From: Oscillospiraceae bacterium
GTDB taxonomy: Bacteria > Bacillota > Clostridia > Oscillospirales > CAG-272
Assembly: GCA_015065135.1 (NCBI GenBank)
Contig: SVQY01000007.1
Location: forward strand, 1 to 64,000
Length of the DNA stretch: 64,000 nt
Reading direction: 5' to 3'
Below the pieces are notes generated by a model that saw nothing but the letters and a program-made list of their open reading frames with translations, had not been told where the DNA came from and ran no database searches. A program made the position numbers and the translations under genes. Shown here piece after piece: positions 54,481 to 63,420 of this stretch; position 1 is the first letter of the stretch; every line of letters begins with the position of its first letter.

Positions 54481-56484
54481 ATGAAAAAAAGACTTCTGGC
54501 ATGTCTGCTGACGCTTTGCCTGATGATCGGTCTTGTAACGGCAATGGCTTGCACCGTTTCCGCTTCTGCCGACGTGGCATCGGTCACCGCAGACGGTGAG
54601 ACCGTTGTTACCGCCTCTTCCTTCTCCGAGGCAGTGAACGCCGCAAAGCTTTACCGCAATTGCACCGTTACACTGCTGGCAGATACCGAGGTCGGCGCTC
54701 TGGAGCTTGACGGTGACTACACCATCGATCTGAACGGCAAGACGCTGACCGTTCTGGCGCCCCTGACGCTGGATGCAGGTCTGCTGACCGTGACCGACAG
54801 CTCGGAGGCCAAGAGCGGCACCATCACCGCCGCCACCTCTGCTGCGATCGTGATGAACGGCGGAACCCTGAAGCTGAATGCCGGCAAGGTCCACTCCGGC
54901 GCTGCCGCAGCGATCCAGAACCTGGGCACCGGCTCCCTGTATCTCTCCGGCAAGCCTACCCTTTCCACCGCTGTGGAGAATGGTGCTGCGCTTTACGTCG
55001 GTTATCCCAACACCCTGAACGGTAAGGATGGCGATACCGCTTATACCGGCAACACCGTGACCGTTGACTGCGGTTGGGTCGTTTCTGACGGCTCTGTGAT
55101 CGCCAAGAGCGGCAACGCCGATCAGTTCAATGTTCTGCACTATGATGCAAAGGCATTCATCGTGGAATCAAACGGAGATGCCCTGCAGTTCACCAAGATC
55201 GCCAATTTCGTCTGGATCATCATCGGCGTGGTCGCACTGGTCACTCTGGTTATGGTGATCTTCACCATCGTACACACTGTACAGTTTAAGAATAGTATGA
55301 AATTTTATTCTGTTTCGCTTCCCGCCCTGCTGACCCTTCTGGCCGCTATGCTGCCCGGTCAGCTGTACACTATGATCGCCGTTTGCGCCGTTTGCGTTGT
55401 TTCGGTGATCTGCTGCGTAGCCGTTACCACCTCCCAGAATAAGAAGCTGGCTGCCGCCAAGGCTGCTAAGGCCGAGCGCGACGCCGCAGAAGCTGCCGCC
55501 AAGGCCGCCGCCGAGGAGGCCGCTGCCGCAGAAGCCGCCGCTGCTGAGGCTGCTACCGCGGAGGCTCCTACCGCGGAGGCTCCTGCCGAGGAGCCCGCCG
55601 AGGAGGCTGTTGCCGAGGAAGCTCCCGCTGAGGAGCCTGCCGAGGAAGCTCCCGCTGAGGAGCCCGTTGAGGAGGCTGTCGCCGAGGAAGCTCCCGCTGA
55701 GGAGCCTGCCGAGGAGGCTGCTGCCGAAGAAGCTCCCGCTGAGGAGCCCGTTGAGGAGACTGTCGCCGAGGAAGCTCCCGCCGAGGAGCCCGTTGAGGAG
55801 GCTGTCGCCGAGGAAACTCCCGCTGAGGAACCCGTCGAGGAGGCTGTCGCCGAGGAAGCTCCTGCTGAGGAGCCTGCCGAAGAAGCTGTTGCTGAGGAGG
55901 AGACCCTTGAGGAGCCCGTTGAGGAGGCCGCCGAGGAAGAAGCTCCCGCCGCACCCGCTATGCCCAAGGCCAAGCCCGACCGTGTGGTCATCGCAGAGAC
56001 CGATGCCAACGGCAATGTGATCTATTCCGCTTACAAAAAATCCTTCACCGCCCGTGTGATCCAATCCCCCGATGAGGTTCAGGAGCGCTACGAGGTGCTG
56101 AAGAACGCGCTGCTTTCTTACAAGAAGGTCAACTCCCGCATCAGCTGGAGCTACGACTCCATCAAATCCGGCCGCAAGCAGTTGGCTAAATTCGCCATCC
56201 GCGGCAAGTCGCTGTGCCTGTTCCTGGCGATTGATCCCGCTACCCTGGAGGATTCCAAGTATAATATTGCCGATGCCGGCTCCTCCAAGAAGTACGAGAC
56301 AGTTCCCTGCCGCCTGCGTCTCTCCTCTAAGCGCAGCATCAAGTGGGGTCTTGAGCTGATCGAAAAGCTGGCCGAGCAGGAAGGCCTCGTGAAAAATCCC
56401 AAATACAAGGAGCAGTCCTGGAGATCCGAGAACGAGACCACCGAGTCTCTGATCGAAAAGGGCCTGATCAAAAAGATCGTTTGA
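54481..56484 (+). CDS. Membrane protein: signal peptide, extracellular beta-repeat domain, TM segments, Ala/Glu/Pro repeat linker, C-terminal domain of unknown function
   Basis: MKKRLLACLLTLCLMIGLVTA signal; TM FVWIIIGVVALVTLVMVIFTIV and following; (EEAPAEEPVEEAVA)n; C-terminal KSFTARVIQSPDEVQERYEVLKNALLSYKKVNSRISWSYDSIKSGRKQLAKFAIRGKSLCLFLAIDP. Confidence 0.85.
   Translation: MKKRLLACLLTLCLMIGLVTAMACTVSASADVASVTADGETVVTASSFSEAVNAAKLYRNCTVTLLADTEVGALELDGDYTIDLNGKTLTVLAPLTLDAGLLTVTDSSEAKSGTITAATSAAIVMNGGTLKLNAGKVHSGAAAAIQNLGTGSLYLSGKPTLSTAVENGAALYVGYPNTLNGKDGDTAYTGNTVTVDCGWVVSDGSVIAKSGNADQFNVLHYDAKAFIVESNGDALQFTKIANFVWIIIGVVALVTLVMVIFTIVHTVQFKNSMKFYSVSLPALLTLLAAMLPGQLYTMIAVCAVCVVSVICCVAVTTSQNKKLAAAKAAKAERDAAEAAAKAAAEEAAAAEAAAAEAATAEAPTAEAPAEEPAEEAVAEEAPAEEPAEEAPAEEPVEEAVAEEAPAEEPAEEAAAEEAPAEEPVEETVAEEAPAEEPVEEAVAEETPAEEPVEEAVAEEAPAEEPAEEAVAEEETLEEPVEEAAEEEAPAAPAMPKAKPDRVVIAETDANGNVIYSAYKKSFTARVIQSPDEVQERYEVLKNALLSYKKVNSRISWSYDSIKSGRKQLAKFAIRGKSLCLFLAIDPATLEDSKYNIADAGSSKKYETVPCRLRLSSKRSIKWGLELIEKLAEQEGLVKNPKYKEQSWRSENETTESLIEKGLIKKIV
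55575..55950 (+). repeat. In-frame ~42-nt degenerate tandem repeats encoding EEAPAEEPVEEAVA-type units
   Basis: Repeated gaggaagctcccgctgaggagcccgttgaggaggctgtcgcc. Confidence 0.9.
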
Positions 56485-56494
56485 TCTCTTCTTT

Positions 56495-56521
56495 AAGCCG
56501 GGGCACACGCCCCGGCTTTTC
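56495..56521 (+). terminator. Rho-independent terminator
   Basis: aagccggggcacacgccccggctttt. Confidence 0.75.
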
Positions 56522-56595
56522 CTTTGGCCTTGACAAAGCCACTTCAAAACAGTATAATGCTATTGTATCTGTAAAAATTTGATCGAGGTTTTGAT

Positions 56596-57195
56596 ATGTA
56601 CCGCTATTACCTGATCGTTATGCTGGGCGGGCCCGCAGTACTGGCTCTGATCGGCTGGCTGGCCGGTGACGTCCCCGTTTATTACGCTTTTCTGGCCTCC
56701 TACGGTGCTACCGTTGCCGCCTTTGGTATCGGTGCGCTGGCCGCTACCCTGACCCGTGCCTTTCCGCCCCGTTTTTTCGACCCCCTCTCCAAGCGCTATC
56801 AGGTTCCCAAATGGGAGCGACGCTTTCTGGTGCGCATCGGCATCCGCTCTTGGAAGGATAAGATCCCGGAGGTCGGCGCACTGCTTGGCTATCTATCCAA
56901 AAAGAAGATCGAGAACAGACAGGATAACGAATATCTCCACTACTTTATGACCGAGACCTGCTATGCCGAGGTCATGCACCTGGTCTGCTGCTTCGTAGGC
57001 TTTCTCATCCTGATCCCCGGCTTTTTTGTGGATCACCGTTACCTGTTCTTTTTCGCCATTCCGGTCTCAATCATCAATGCGATCCTGCACCTGCTACCGG
57101 TGCTGGTACAGCGCTACGTGCGCCCCTTCCTGCTACACGCCTACCGACACAACGAGCAAAAGAAAAAAAGAGAGGCCGCGCACGAGGCCGAATAA
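56596..57195 (+). CDS. Small polytopic membrane protein, weakly CrtO-like (glycosyl-diaponeurosporenoate acyltransferase-like)
   Basis: 4 predicted TM helices; WERRFLVRIGIRSWKDKIPEVGALLG motif. Confidence 0.5.
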   Translation: MYRYYLIVMLGGPAVLALIGWLAGDVPVYYAFLASYGATVAAFGIGALAATLTRAFPPRFFDPLSKRYQVPKWERRFLVRIGIRSWKDKIPEVGALLGYLSKKKIENRQDNEYLHYFMTETCYAEVMHLVCCFVGFLILIPGFFVDHRYLFFFAIPVSIINAILHLLPVLVQRYVRPFLLHAYRHNEQKKKREAAHEAE

Positions 57196-57196
57196 A

Positions 57197-57228
57197 CAGA
57201 AGGTCCCTGGTTTGCCAGGGACCTTCTG
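57197..57228. terminator. Bidirectional terminator hairpin
   Basis: cagaaggtccctggtttgccagggaccttctg. Confidence 0.7.
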
Positions 57229-57233
57229 CTTAT

Positions 57234-57701
57234 TCAGAGGTATCGCTTCAGCATCTCCAGATTATGCTCCTCAAAGGCCACGACCTCGCGCGCCAGCCGC
57301 ATAGCACCCGGCGCACAATCACAAAGCTCTCTGTCGTTGAGCAGCTTGATCATATCGGTAATGCACAGATTGGAGCCCTCGATCATCATTTCGGCTACGT
57401 GACTGGTGCCGGAATCCAGCATCGTATGCAGCGCGGCGCCGACCTTGGCGGTCATGCGTGTCACAAAGCCCTCCTCTTTGGCCATAAGGCCTGCATCCTG
57501 CAGAGCCTCAGCCGCGCGCTGCGCGTACTTCTCATAGCCATCCAGCTGCATGGTGACCACGCTGCGCAATCCGTCGTCTCTGATATGAGGCAGCAGATTG
57601 AGCACGGTATCCGCGCCCATCTTGGCAGCCTTATAGATCCCGTCATAGAAAAAGGCCTCGTTTTTCTCTTTTGCGTTGACTTTCGTCTTGACCTCCGTCA
57701 T
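57234..57701 (-). CDS. Hypothetical all-helical protein (possibly ferritin-like bundle)
   Basis: 155 aa predicted helical, no recognised family. Confidence 0.6.
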   Translation of the reverse strand: MTEVKTKVNAKEKNEAFFYDGIYKAAKMGADTVLNLLPHIRDDGLRSVVTMQLDGYEKYAQRAAEALQDAGLMAKEEGFVTRMTAKVGAALHTMLDSGTSHVAEMMIEGSNLCITDMIKLLNDRELCDCAPGAMRLAREVVAFEEHNLEMLKRYL

Positions 57702-57716
57702 CCTTCCCTCTCCTTA

Positions 57717-57762
57717 TAAAAAATGCGGTACACGCTTATTTTGAGCGCGTACCGCATTTTTT
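57717..57762 (-). terminator. Rho-independent terminator of the rex-dnaD-dnaC-like operon
   Basis: aaaaaatgcggtacacgcttattttgagcgcgtaccgcatttttt. Confidence 0.8.
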
Positions 57763-57766
57763 ATAC

Positions 57767-58747
57767 TTATTTCTTGATCAGCTTCTGCCGTCTGATATCG
57801 GTGCCGGTAAAGGGGATGACCGAAAACTCGCCAAACAAACGGCTGGTGATGCGGTCTGCATATTTCGACTGGATCTCCTTACCGTTCAGATTGGTATTGA
57901 TGATGGTGGGTCGGCGCAGATTAATGCGATTGTTCAGCACCATATAAAGGCAGGCGGAGGTGAATTGATTGCTCTGCTCTGTGCCCAGATCGTCCAGAAT
58001 CAGCAGATCGCAATCGGTGTAACGGGAAAGCCCCTCGTTTGCCTGCTGCTTTTCCTCTCCAAAGCCAAAGCGCGCCTGCTCGAAATCGGCAAACATCTCG
58101 ATGCTGCCGGTATAGAACACGTCATAGCCCTTATCGATCACGCATCTTGCCACGGCGGTGGAAAGGTGCGTTTTGCCAAGACCGGTGCTGCCGCACAGGA
58201 TCAGGTTGCCCGACTCCGGCGAAAAGCCCTCGGCATAATCCTTCAGCTTTTTGAAGTTTTCTGCCATACTGCGTCTGGATTCTCCCTGCGTTGCATAATA
58301 GCGCAGATCGAAGTTCTCAAAGGACTGCGTTTGCAGCAGCTTGCCAAGGCCGGAGCTTTCATAGGCCGCCAGGATCAGCTCACGGCGCATGCACTCGCAC
58401 ATTTTGGTGTCCACAAAGCCGGTATCCATGCAAACGGGGCATTCGTAGGGCGGCAGCGTATAATCGGCAGGATACCCCATTTTTTCAAGCTCTGCCGCGC
58501 GCTGCTCCTGCAAAGCGCGATTCTGCTCCTCTACAGAGGCAAGCTTTTGCTGATAGCCCTCTCCCGAGCCCAACGCCGCAATGGCGATCTCAGCACCTGT
58601 ACGGGCCAGCTGACGGTCGATCTCGGCGATCTCCGGGCTCTTGGCGTGGATCTCCTCCAGGCGACGATCCGCCTCGGCATAAGCCTTCAGATATTTCGTT
58701 TTATACGACTCGCGGATGCGCGCGTAATTCTCTCTGTTATATCCCAT
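57767..58747 (-). CDS. DnaC/DnaI-like helicase loader ATPase
   Basis: LILCGSTGLGKTHLSTAVARCVIDKGYDVFYTG; DLLILDDLGTEQSNQFTSACLYMVLNNRINLRRPTIINTNL; N-terminal CPVCMDTGFVDTKMC zinc motif. Confidence 0.93.
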   Translation of the reverse strand: MGYNRENYARIRESYKTKYLKAYAEADRRLEEIHAKSPEIAEIDRQLARTGAEIAIAALGSGEGYQQKLASVEEQNRALQEQRAAELEKMGYPADYTLPPYECPVCMDTGFVDTKMCECMRRELILAAYESSGLGKLLQTQSFENFDLRYYATQGESRRSMAENFKKLKDYAEGFSPESGNLILCGSTGLGKTHLSTAVARCVIDKGYDVFYTGSIEMFADFEQARFGFGEEKQQANEGLSRYTDCDLLILDDLGTEQSNQFTSACLYMVLNNRINLRRPTIINTNLNGKEIQSKYADRITSRLFGEFSVIPFTGTDIRRQKLIKK

Positions 58748-58749
58748 TT

Positions 58750-59706
58750 TTATTCTCCGTATGTTCTTCTGATAGCAGCCTCAAAGAAGTCATCTACGTC
58801 AAAGCTGGAGCCGTTGCTCTTCTGGCGGCGGTAATCCGCAATGGCGTTCTGTACCTCCTCTGCCGTGCGGTAGCCGGCAGCATTCCAGCGCTCCAGGATC
58901 GAATTGGCATAGGGGATCGAGGCCTTGCCAATGGCATCCACGGTGATCTCATAGGCCATCTTCAGAACCTCGTCGTCATACTGCATGCCGCAGACCCAGT
59001 TTTCGATATAGCCCTTCTCCTTGGCGGTCAGCGCACGGGAGGAAAGGCCGAACATCGTGCGGATCTTGCCGGTGGCGGTTGCCATGGTCTCGATGCGGTG
59101 CAGCCGCTCCTCCAGGGATCTGGCATCCAGAATGCCGTCATCGTGCAGCGAGATCGCCGTTTTTTCCAGATAGCGCAGCGACTTCTTTTCCATACGCACG
59201 CAATGCGAGAGCAGCAGCAGGATATACTCGCCGTCAAGACCCAGATAATCCGCGAGCCCCGCGATCACAGAGACCTCACCGGCATTGAAGATCTTGCCAA
59301 AGATGCGCTGGCATTCATCCACCAACGCGGCAAGCTCCGCGCGGCGCTCCAGCACACCTGCCAGCTCCTCGGTGGAGTAGGAGGGCAAGCCCTTATCCGC
59401 AATGACCTTGGGAGCCACGGCGGGTGTGGCAACGGCCTGCACGGCAGGGGGTGCCTCTCCCTCATCGTCGGCCGCCAAAACACCGGTGCCTCTCCAAAAG
59501 GAGAGTGATGCCTCGACCTCGCGCTCGCCCATCGTCAGCCGCGCACCCACCAGTCGGCAGGCCTCGGCAAGATCGATCCTTGCCATCGGCTCGGCAGCCA
59601 GCGCAAACAGCACGCGCAGATCCTTTTTGGTTGCTTTTTCCAAATGCTCGGCAACGGCGGTGGGCAAAACCACCACGTCATTGCCATAGGTAAACGTCAG
59701 CTTCAT
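58750..59706 (-). CDS. DnaD domain protein
   Basis: YIENWVCGMQYDDEVLKMAYEITVDAIGKASIPYANSILERWNAAGYRTAEEV. Confidence 0.9.
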   Translation of the reverse strand: MKLTFTYGNDVVVLPTAVAEHLEKATKKDLRVLFALAAEPMARIDLAEACRLVGARLTMGEREVEASLSFWRGTGVLAADDEGEAPPAVQAVATPAVAPKVIADKGLPSYSTEELAGVLERRAELAALVDECQRIFGKIFNAGEVSVIAGLADYLGLDGEYILLLLSHCVRMEKKSLRYLEKTAISLHDDGILDARSLEERLHRIETMATATGKIRTMFGLSSRALTAKEKGYIENWVCGMQYDDEVLKMAYEITVDAIGKASIPYANSILERWNAAGYRTAEEVQNAIADYRRQKSNGSSFDVDDFFEAAIRRTYGE

Positions 59707-60404
59707 ACGTCCTCACTCAAATTCTTTTCTTCCAGTGCGCGCAGCTCGTAGCAAAGCGTCATCAGCGAGTCGCCGATATGCACGTTCTCGATCACCACAT
59801 TCTCGCCCAGGTGCTCCAGCTCCTTGCCGGTGAAATTCCAGATACCCTTGATGCCCAGCTTCACTACGCGCTCGGCTGCATCCAGCGCATTCTCCTTGGG
59901 GCAGGTCAACACCGCCATATCCACGCGGCAGGTCTCGCAAAAGCTCTCCAGCTCCTGCATATCGCGCACCTCGATATCTGCCACGCGCTTGCCGATCACC
60001 TCGGGGGATACATCAAACATACCCACAATATCCACGCCGCGCTTTTCAAACATCGGATTGCGCACCAATGCACGACCCAGGTTACCCGAGCCGATCACAA
60101 TGGCGCTATAGCCCTCGCCCACGCCCAGGATCTCACAGACCTTGGCGTAAAGATAATGCACATTATAGCCGTAGCCCTGCTGACCAAAGCCGCCAAAGCA
60201 ATTCAGATCCTGTCTGATCTGCGAGGCAGTCACATTCATCATAGCGGAAAGCTCTCCGGAGCTGATGCGCAGCTTGCCGTTGCGGATCAACTCGCGCAAA
60301 TAACGGAAATATCTCGGCAGGCGCTTGATCACCGCAGGGCTTACATTATTCCCCTTGGCGCGCGCCTCGCGCTCCACTTCAAGATGCAGTTCTTCTTTTT
60401 CCAT
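59703..60404 (-). CDS. rex: Redox-sensing transcriptional repressor Rex
   Basis: VSPAVIKRLPRYFRYLREL...VTASQIRQDLNCFGGFGQQGYGYNV; Rossmann SAIVIGSGNLGRAL. Confidence 0.96.
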   Translation of the reverse strand: MEKEELHLEVEREARAKGNNVSPAVIKRLPRYFRYLRELIRNGKLRISSGELSAMMNVTASQIRQDLNCFGGFGQQGYGYNVHYLYAKVCEILGVGEGYSAIVIGSGNLGRALVRNPMFEKRGVDIVGMFDVSPEVIGKRVADIEVRDMQELESFCETCRVDMAVLTCPKENALDAAERVVKLGIKGIWNFTGKELEHLGENVVIENVHIGDSLMTLCYELRALEEKNLSEDV

Positions 60405-60448
60405 TTGGTACTCCTTCTTCCCTCCAAAGTTTATCCCAAAAAGCATTT

Positions 60449-60464
60449 TTGTGACTTTGCACAA
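60449..60464. promoter_or_regulatory. Candidate Rex-type operator (non-standard spacing)
   Basis: TTGTG-ACTTTG-CACAA perfect inverted repeat 45 bp upstream of the rex start. Confidence 0.4.
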
Positions 60465-60509
60465 TCCTTTTCGGATCCGTGAGGGGGATGATTTTCAAGG
60501 TTTTTGGGT

Positions 60510-60669
60510 TTTTCCACACCCCGTCATGCATAAAGTTATCAACAATTTCAATAGGTTTTTCCACAAGCAAAATGCGAAAACCCCTATTTTCAAGAGCTTT
60601 TTTCGGATGATTTGGAAAAAATCCGATTTTTTCTATGCATAAAATCACGCATACGGTGAGTTTTCCACA
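60510..60669. promoter_or_regulatory. Cluster of DnaA-box-like 9-mers
   Basis: TTTTCCACA at 60510-60518, 60557-60565, 60661-60669 and TTATCAACA at 60536-60544, all same orientation. Confidence 0.45.
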
Positions 60670-60771
60670 GCTTTATGGAAAACTCCTATGGAAAACTTTT
60701 TTCGACGGCTTCTGCACAAAATTGGCCAAACTGCCGAATTTGATCTTTTTGTCCAAAAGGACTTGACAAGC

Positions 60772-61794
60772 TTATTGCTCCCAGACAGGATGATCCTCTG
60801 CCGAGGCATTGAGATCCGTGCCCGCTCTCTGCCCTGCGCAATAGGCGAAATAGCCGGCTGCCGCGACCATAGCTCCATTGTCACCGCAAAGCGCAATGGG
60901 AGGCACCGAAAGGCGCGCGCCCCCGGCGATAGCGATCTCCTCCAGCCTGCGGCGCAGATGCGAATTGGCGGCAACGCCGCCGGCCAACACCACGGTCTTG
61001 TACCTGCGCTCGGACAGCGCCTGGGCAGTCTTGGCCGCAACGCCCTCCACAATAGCGTGCGTGTAGGAGGCAGCAAGATCCGCACGCGGCACCTCTGTGC
61101 CGCTCTGGCGGCAGGTGTTGATGTAGTTGAGCGCCGCAGTCTTCAGGCCGCTGAAGGAAAAATCCAATGTCTCCTTGCCCAGCGCCGGAGACGGCAGCTT
61201 GATGGCGTGAGGATCACCCTCGTACGCCAGCTTGTCCAATGCCGCACCGCCGGGATACGGCAGGCCGATCACGCGACCGATCTTATCAAAGGCTTCGCCT
61301 GCAGCATCGTCACGGGTGGCGCCGATCTCCTTGAACTCGGTATAGCTGCACACCTCGAAAAGCGATGTGTGGCCGCCCGACACCACCACGGCGAGAAAGG
61401 GCGGCTTCAGCTGCGGATCGGACAGATACGCCGCCGCCACATGCGCCTTGATGTGATTGACCGGCACCAACGGAATGCCATTGGCATAGGCCAGCGATTT
61501 GGCAAAATTCACACCTACCAGCAGCGCACCGATCAGACCCGGAGCGGCGGTCACCGCCACCGCGCCGATGTCGGAAAGCGTAACGCCGGCAGTCTTCAGC
61601 GCCTCGCTCGTAATACCGGTAATGGCCTCGATATGGGCACGGCTGGCGATTTCGGGGACCACGCCACCGTACAGGCGATGGGTCTCGATCTGCGAGGCTA
61701 CCATATTAGAAAGGATCTTGCGCCTGTCCTCTTCCATACAAAGAACCGCGGCAGAGGTCTCGTCACAAGAGCTTTCGATTCCCAGAATATACAT
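60772..61794 (-). CDS. tsaD: tRNA N6-adenosine threonylcarbamoyltransferase TsaD
   Basis: ILGIESSCDETSAAVL; VNHIKAHVAAAYL; VVSGGHTSLFEV; LAGGVAANSHLRRRL. Confidence 0.97.
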   Translation of the reverse strand: MYILGIESSCDETSAAVLCMEEDRRKILSNMVASQIETHRLYGGVVPEIASRAHIEAITGITSEALKTAGVTLSDIGAVAVTAAPGLIGALLVGVNFAKSLAYANGIPLVPVNHIKAHVAAAYLSDPQLKPPFLAVVVSGGHTSLFEVCSYTEFKEIGATRDDAAGEAFDKIGRVIGLPYPGGAALDKLAYEGDPHAIKLPSPALGKETLDFSFSGLKTAALNYINTCRQSGTEVPRADLAASYTHAIVEGVAAKTAQALSERRYKTVVLAGGVAANSHLRRRLEEIAIAGGARLSVPPIALCGDNGAMVAAAGYFAYCAGQRAGTDLNASAEDHPVWEQ

Positions 61795-61811
61795 AAAAAT
61801 CTCCGTTTTTC

Positions 61812-62243
61812 TTATAGGTCACATTGCATCACCAGCGCGGCCTCTGCCGGCTCGGTGTAAAAATGCGGACGTCTGCCCACCACAGCAAAGCCAAATTTCT
61901 CATACAGCGCAATGGCGGCTGCGTTGCTCTCACGCACCTCCAACGTTACAAAGGCAAGTTTTCGCTCTCGCGCCTCCTGCAGCAGGGCTTCCAGCACCAG
62001 CGAGGCAAGCCCCTGCCGACGGTGCTCGGGGTGTGTGGCGACATTGGTGATCTGTCCCTCGTCAAGCACGGTCAGCATACCGCCATAAGCCGTTACGGTG
62101 TCCCCTGCTTGCGTAGCAAAGCCGAAGGCGGTATCGCCGCAAAGCAGCTCCAGCGATCGCACGCTCCAAGGGTGTGCGAACACCGCGCGCTCCAGCGCCT
62201 CCACCGAGGGCAGCATTGCGCGCGTCAGGGGTACGGCCTTCAT
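61812..62243 (-). CDS. rimI: Ribosomal protein alanine N-acetyltransferase RimI-like
   Basis: GNAT: ITNVATHPEHRRQGLASLVLEALL...TLEVRESNAAAIALYEKFGFAVVGRRPHFY. Confidence 0.92.
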   Translation of the reverse strand: MKAVPLTRAMLPSVEALERAVFAHPWSVRSLELLCGDTAFGFATQAGDTVTAYGGMLTVLDEGQITNVATHPEHRRQGLASLVLEALLQEARERKLAFVTLEVRESNAAAIALYEKFGFAVVGRRPHFYTEPAEAALVMQCDL

Positions 62244-62773
62244 TCCCGTTCCTCCGCGCAATAGATCTGCAGGCAGTAGCGCAGCTGCATCAGACATTGG
62301 CGGTAGACCGCAAGATCGCCGCCGTAAGGGTCGGCGATGTCCATAGGCAGCGTGCGGATCTTGCTCGCATAGGCAGGAAAGCGCAGGATCAGCTCCATCG
62401 CGTGCGCACTACTGATGCCCACCACCTCGTCCGCCTCGGCTATCATCTCCTCGGTGACGGTACGGGCCCGATGCTCGTTATAATCATTTTGCGGATGGGG
62501 GGGAATATCCGCCCCCTGCAGCGCTGCTCTGGCCCCCTCCGAGATCGGGGCGCCGTCTGCCGCGCAAAGCCCCGCAGAGGTCGCCAAGGCTACTGTGCGG
62601 CCAAACACACCGTTCGGGCACGCGGAGCAAACCTCGCGCGGGTTCATCATATCGTTATACAACGCCGCGGCCATCGGGGAGCGACAGGTATTGCCGGTAC
62701 AAACAAAGAGCACACGGCGCACCTCGTCCTCGCCCTCCTTTACGGGCGATGTTTTATATGCGGTCTCGTTCAT
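62240..62773 (-). CDS. Low-molecular-weight protein tyrosine/arginine phosphatase
   Basis: RRVLFVCTGNTCRSPMAAAL P-loop; DPYGGDLAVYRQC. Confidence 0.93.
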   Translation of the reverse strand: MNETAYKTSPVKEGEDEVRRVLFVCTGNTCRSPMAAALYNDMMNPREVCSACPNGVFGRTVALATSAGLCAADGAPISEGARAALQGADIPPHPQNDYNEHRARTVTEEMIAEADEVVGISSAHAMELILRFPAYASKIRTLPMDIADPYGGDLAVYRQCLMQLRYCLQIYCAEERE

Positions 62774-62774
62774 A

Positions 62775-63419
62775 TCATCCGTTCTCCTCGGGCAGGGTGT
62801 CTGCCGGGCAAAGGGCTACCGCCAGCTGCTCGGGCAGCAGTACGGTGCGGCGGCTGAAGGCATCGTAAAAATACACTTCGCCGTTTTCATAGATCTGCAT
62901 ACTGAAATTGTAATAAAGGGTGGGGTATTCCTCACCGGACAGCTTGATCTGGAAGGTGTAGGCAGGGGCGGTGATGGGCAGCAATACGTTCTCGGTATCG
63001 CCAAACCACAGCATCCTGACCAACGCGATCTCAGCATCGTCAGCGCCCGCTGACAGACGGGAGCGCTCCACGCTGATGCCGTCCTCCTCGCAAACAAGGA
63101 TCGTTTTCAGCTGCCAGAGCGAGGCATCGGGCGCGGTCTCGCCTGCATAGTAAACATTCCAATACTCATCGCACAAAAACAGATCGGTGCCAAGCTGCGG
63201 GATCTCATAAAAGGCACGCACGATATCGCGATCCTTGTTTTTGTACTCCGCAAATACCTCCCCGCGCGCGGCAGGCTGATAGGAGGGGTCCAACGCCACA
63301 TAGTGAATGCCGCTTTTTTCGTCGGTATAACCGTCATCGGTCTTTTCCAGACCGTGGGGCTTGCTGCAGCCGCAAAGCAAAAGCAGCAAGGAAAGACTCA
63401 GGATCAGAACTCGCTTCAT
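62775..63419 (-). CDS. Hypothetical lipoprotein
   Basis: MKRVLILSLSLLLLLCGCSKPHG lipobox. Confidence 0.75.
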   Translation of the reverse strand: MKRVLILSLSLLLLLCGCSKPHGLEKTDDGYTDEKSGIHYVALDPSYQPAARGEVFAEYKNKDRDIVRAFYEIPQLGTDLFLCDEYWNVYYAGETAPDASLWQLKTILVCEEDGISVERSRLSAGADDAEIALVRMLWFGDTENVLLPITAPAYTFQIKLSGEEYPTLYYNFSMQIYENGEVYFYDAFSRRTVLLPEQLAVALCPADTLPEENG

Positions 63420-63420
63420 A

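Noticed and set aside
55168-56547. Long minus-strand ORF (459 aa, Gly/Leu/Ser-rich) opposite the repeat protein
   Set aside because: Antisense shadow of the Ala/Glu/Pro repeats; codon bias, RBS and domain content support the plus-strand gene only.
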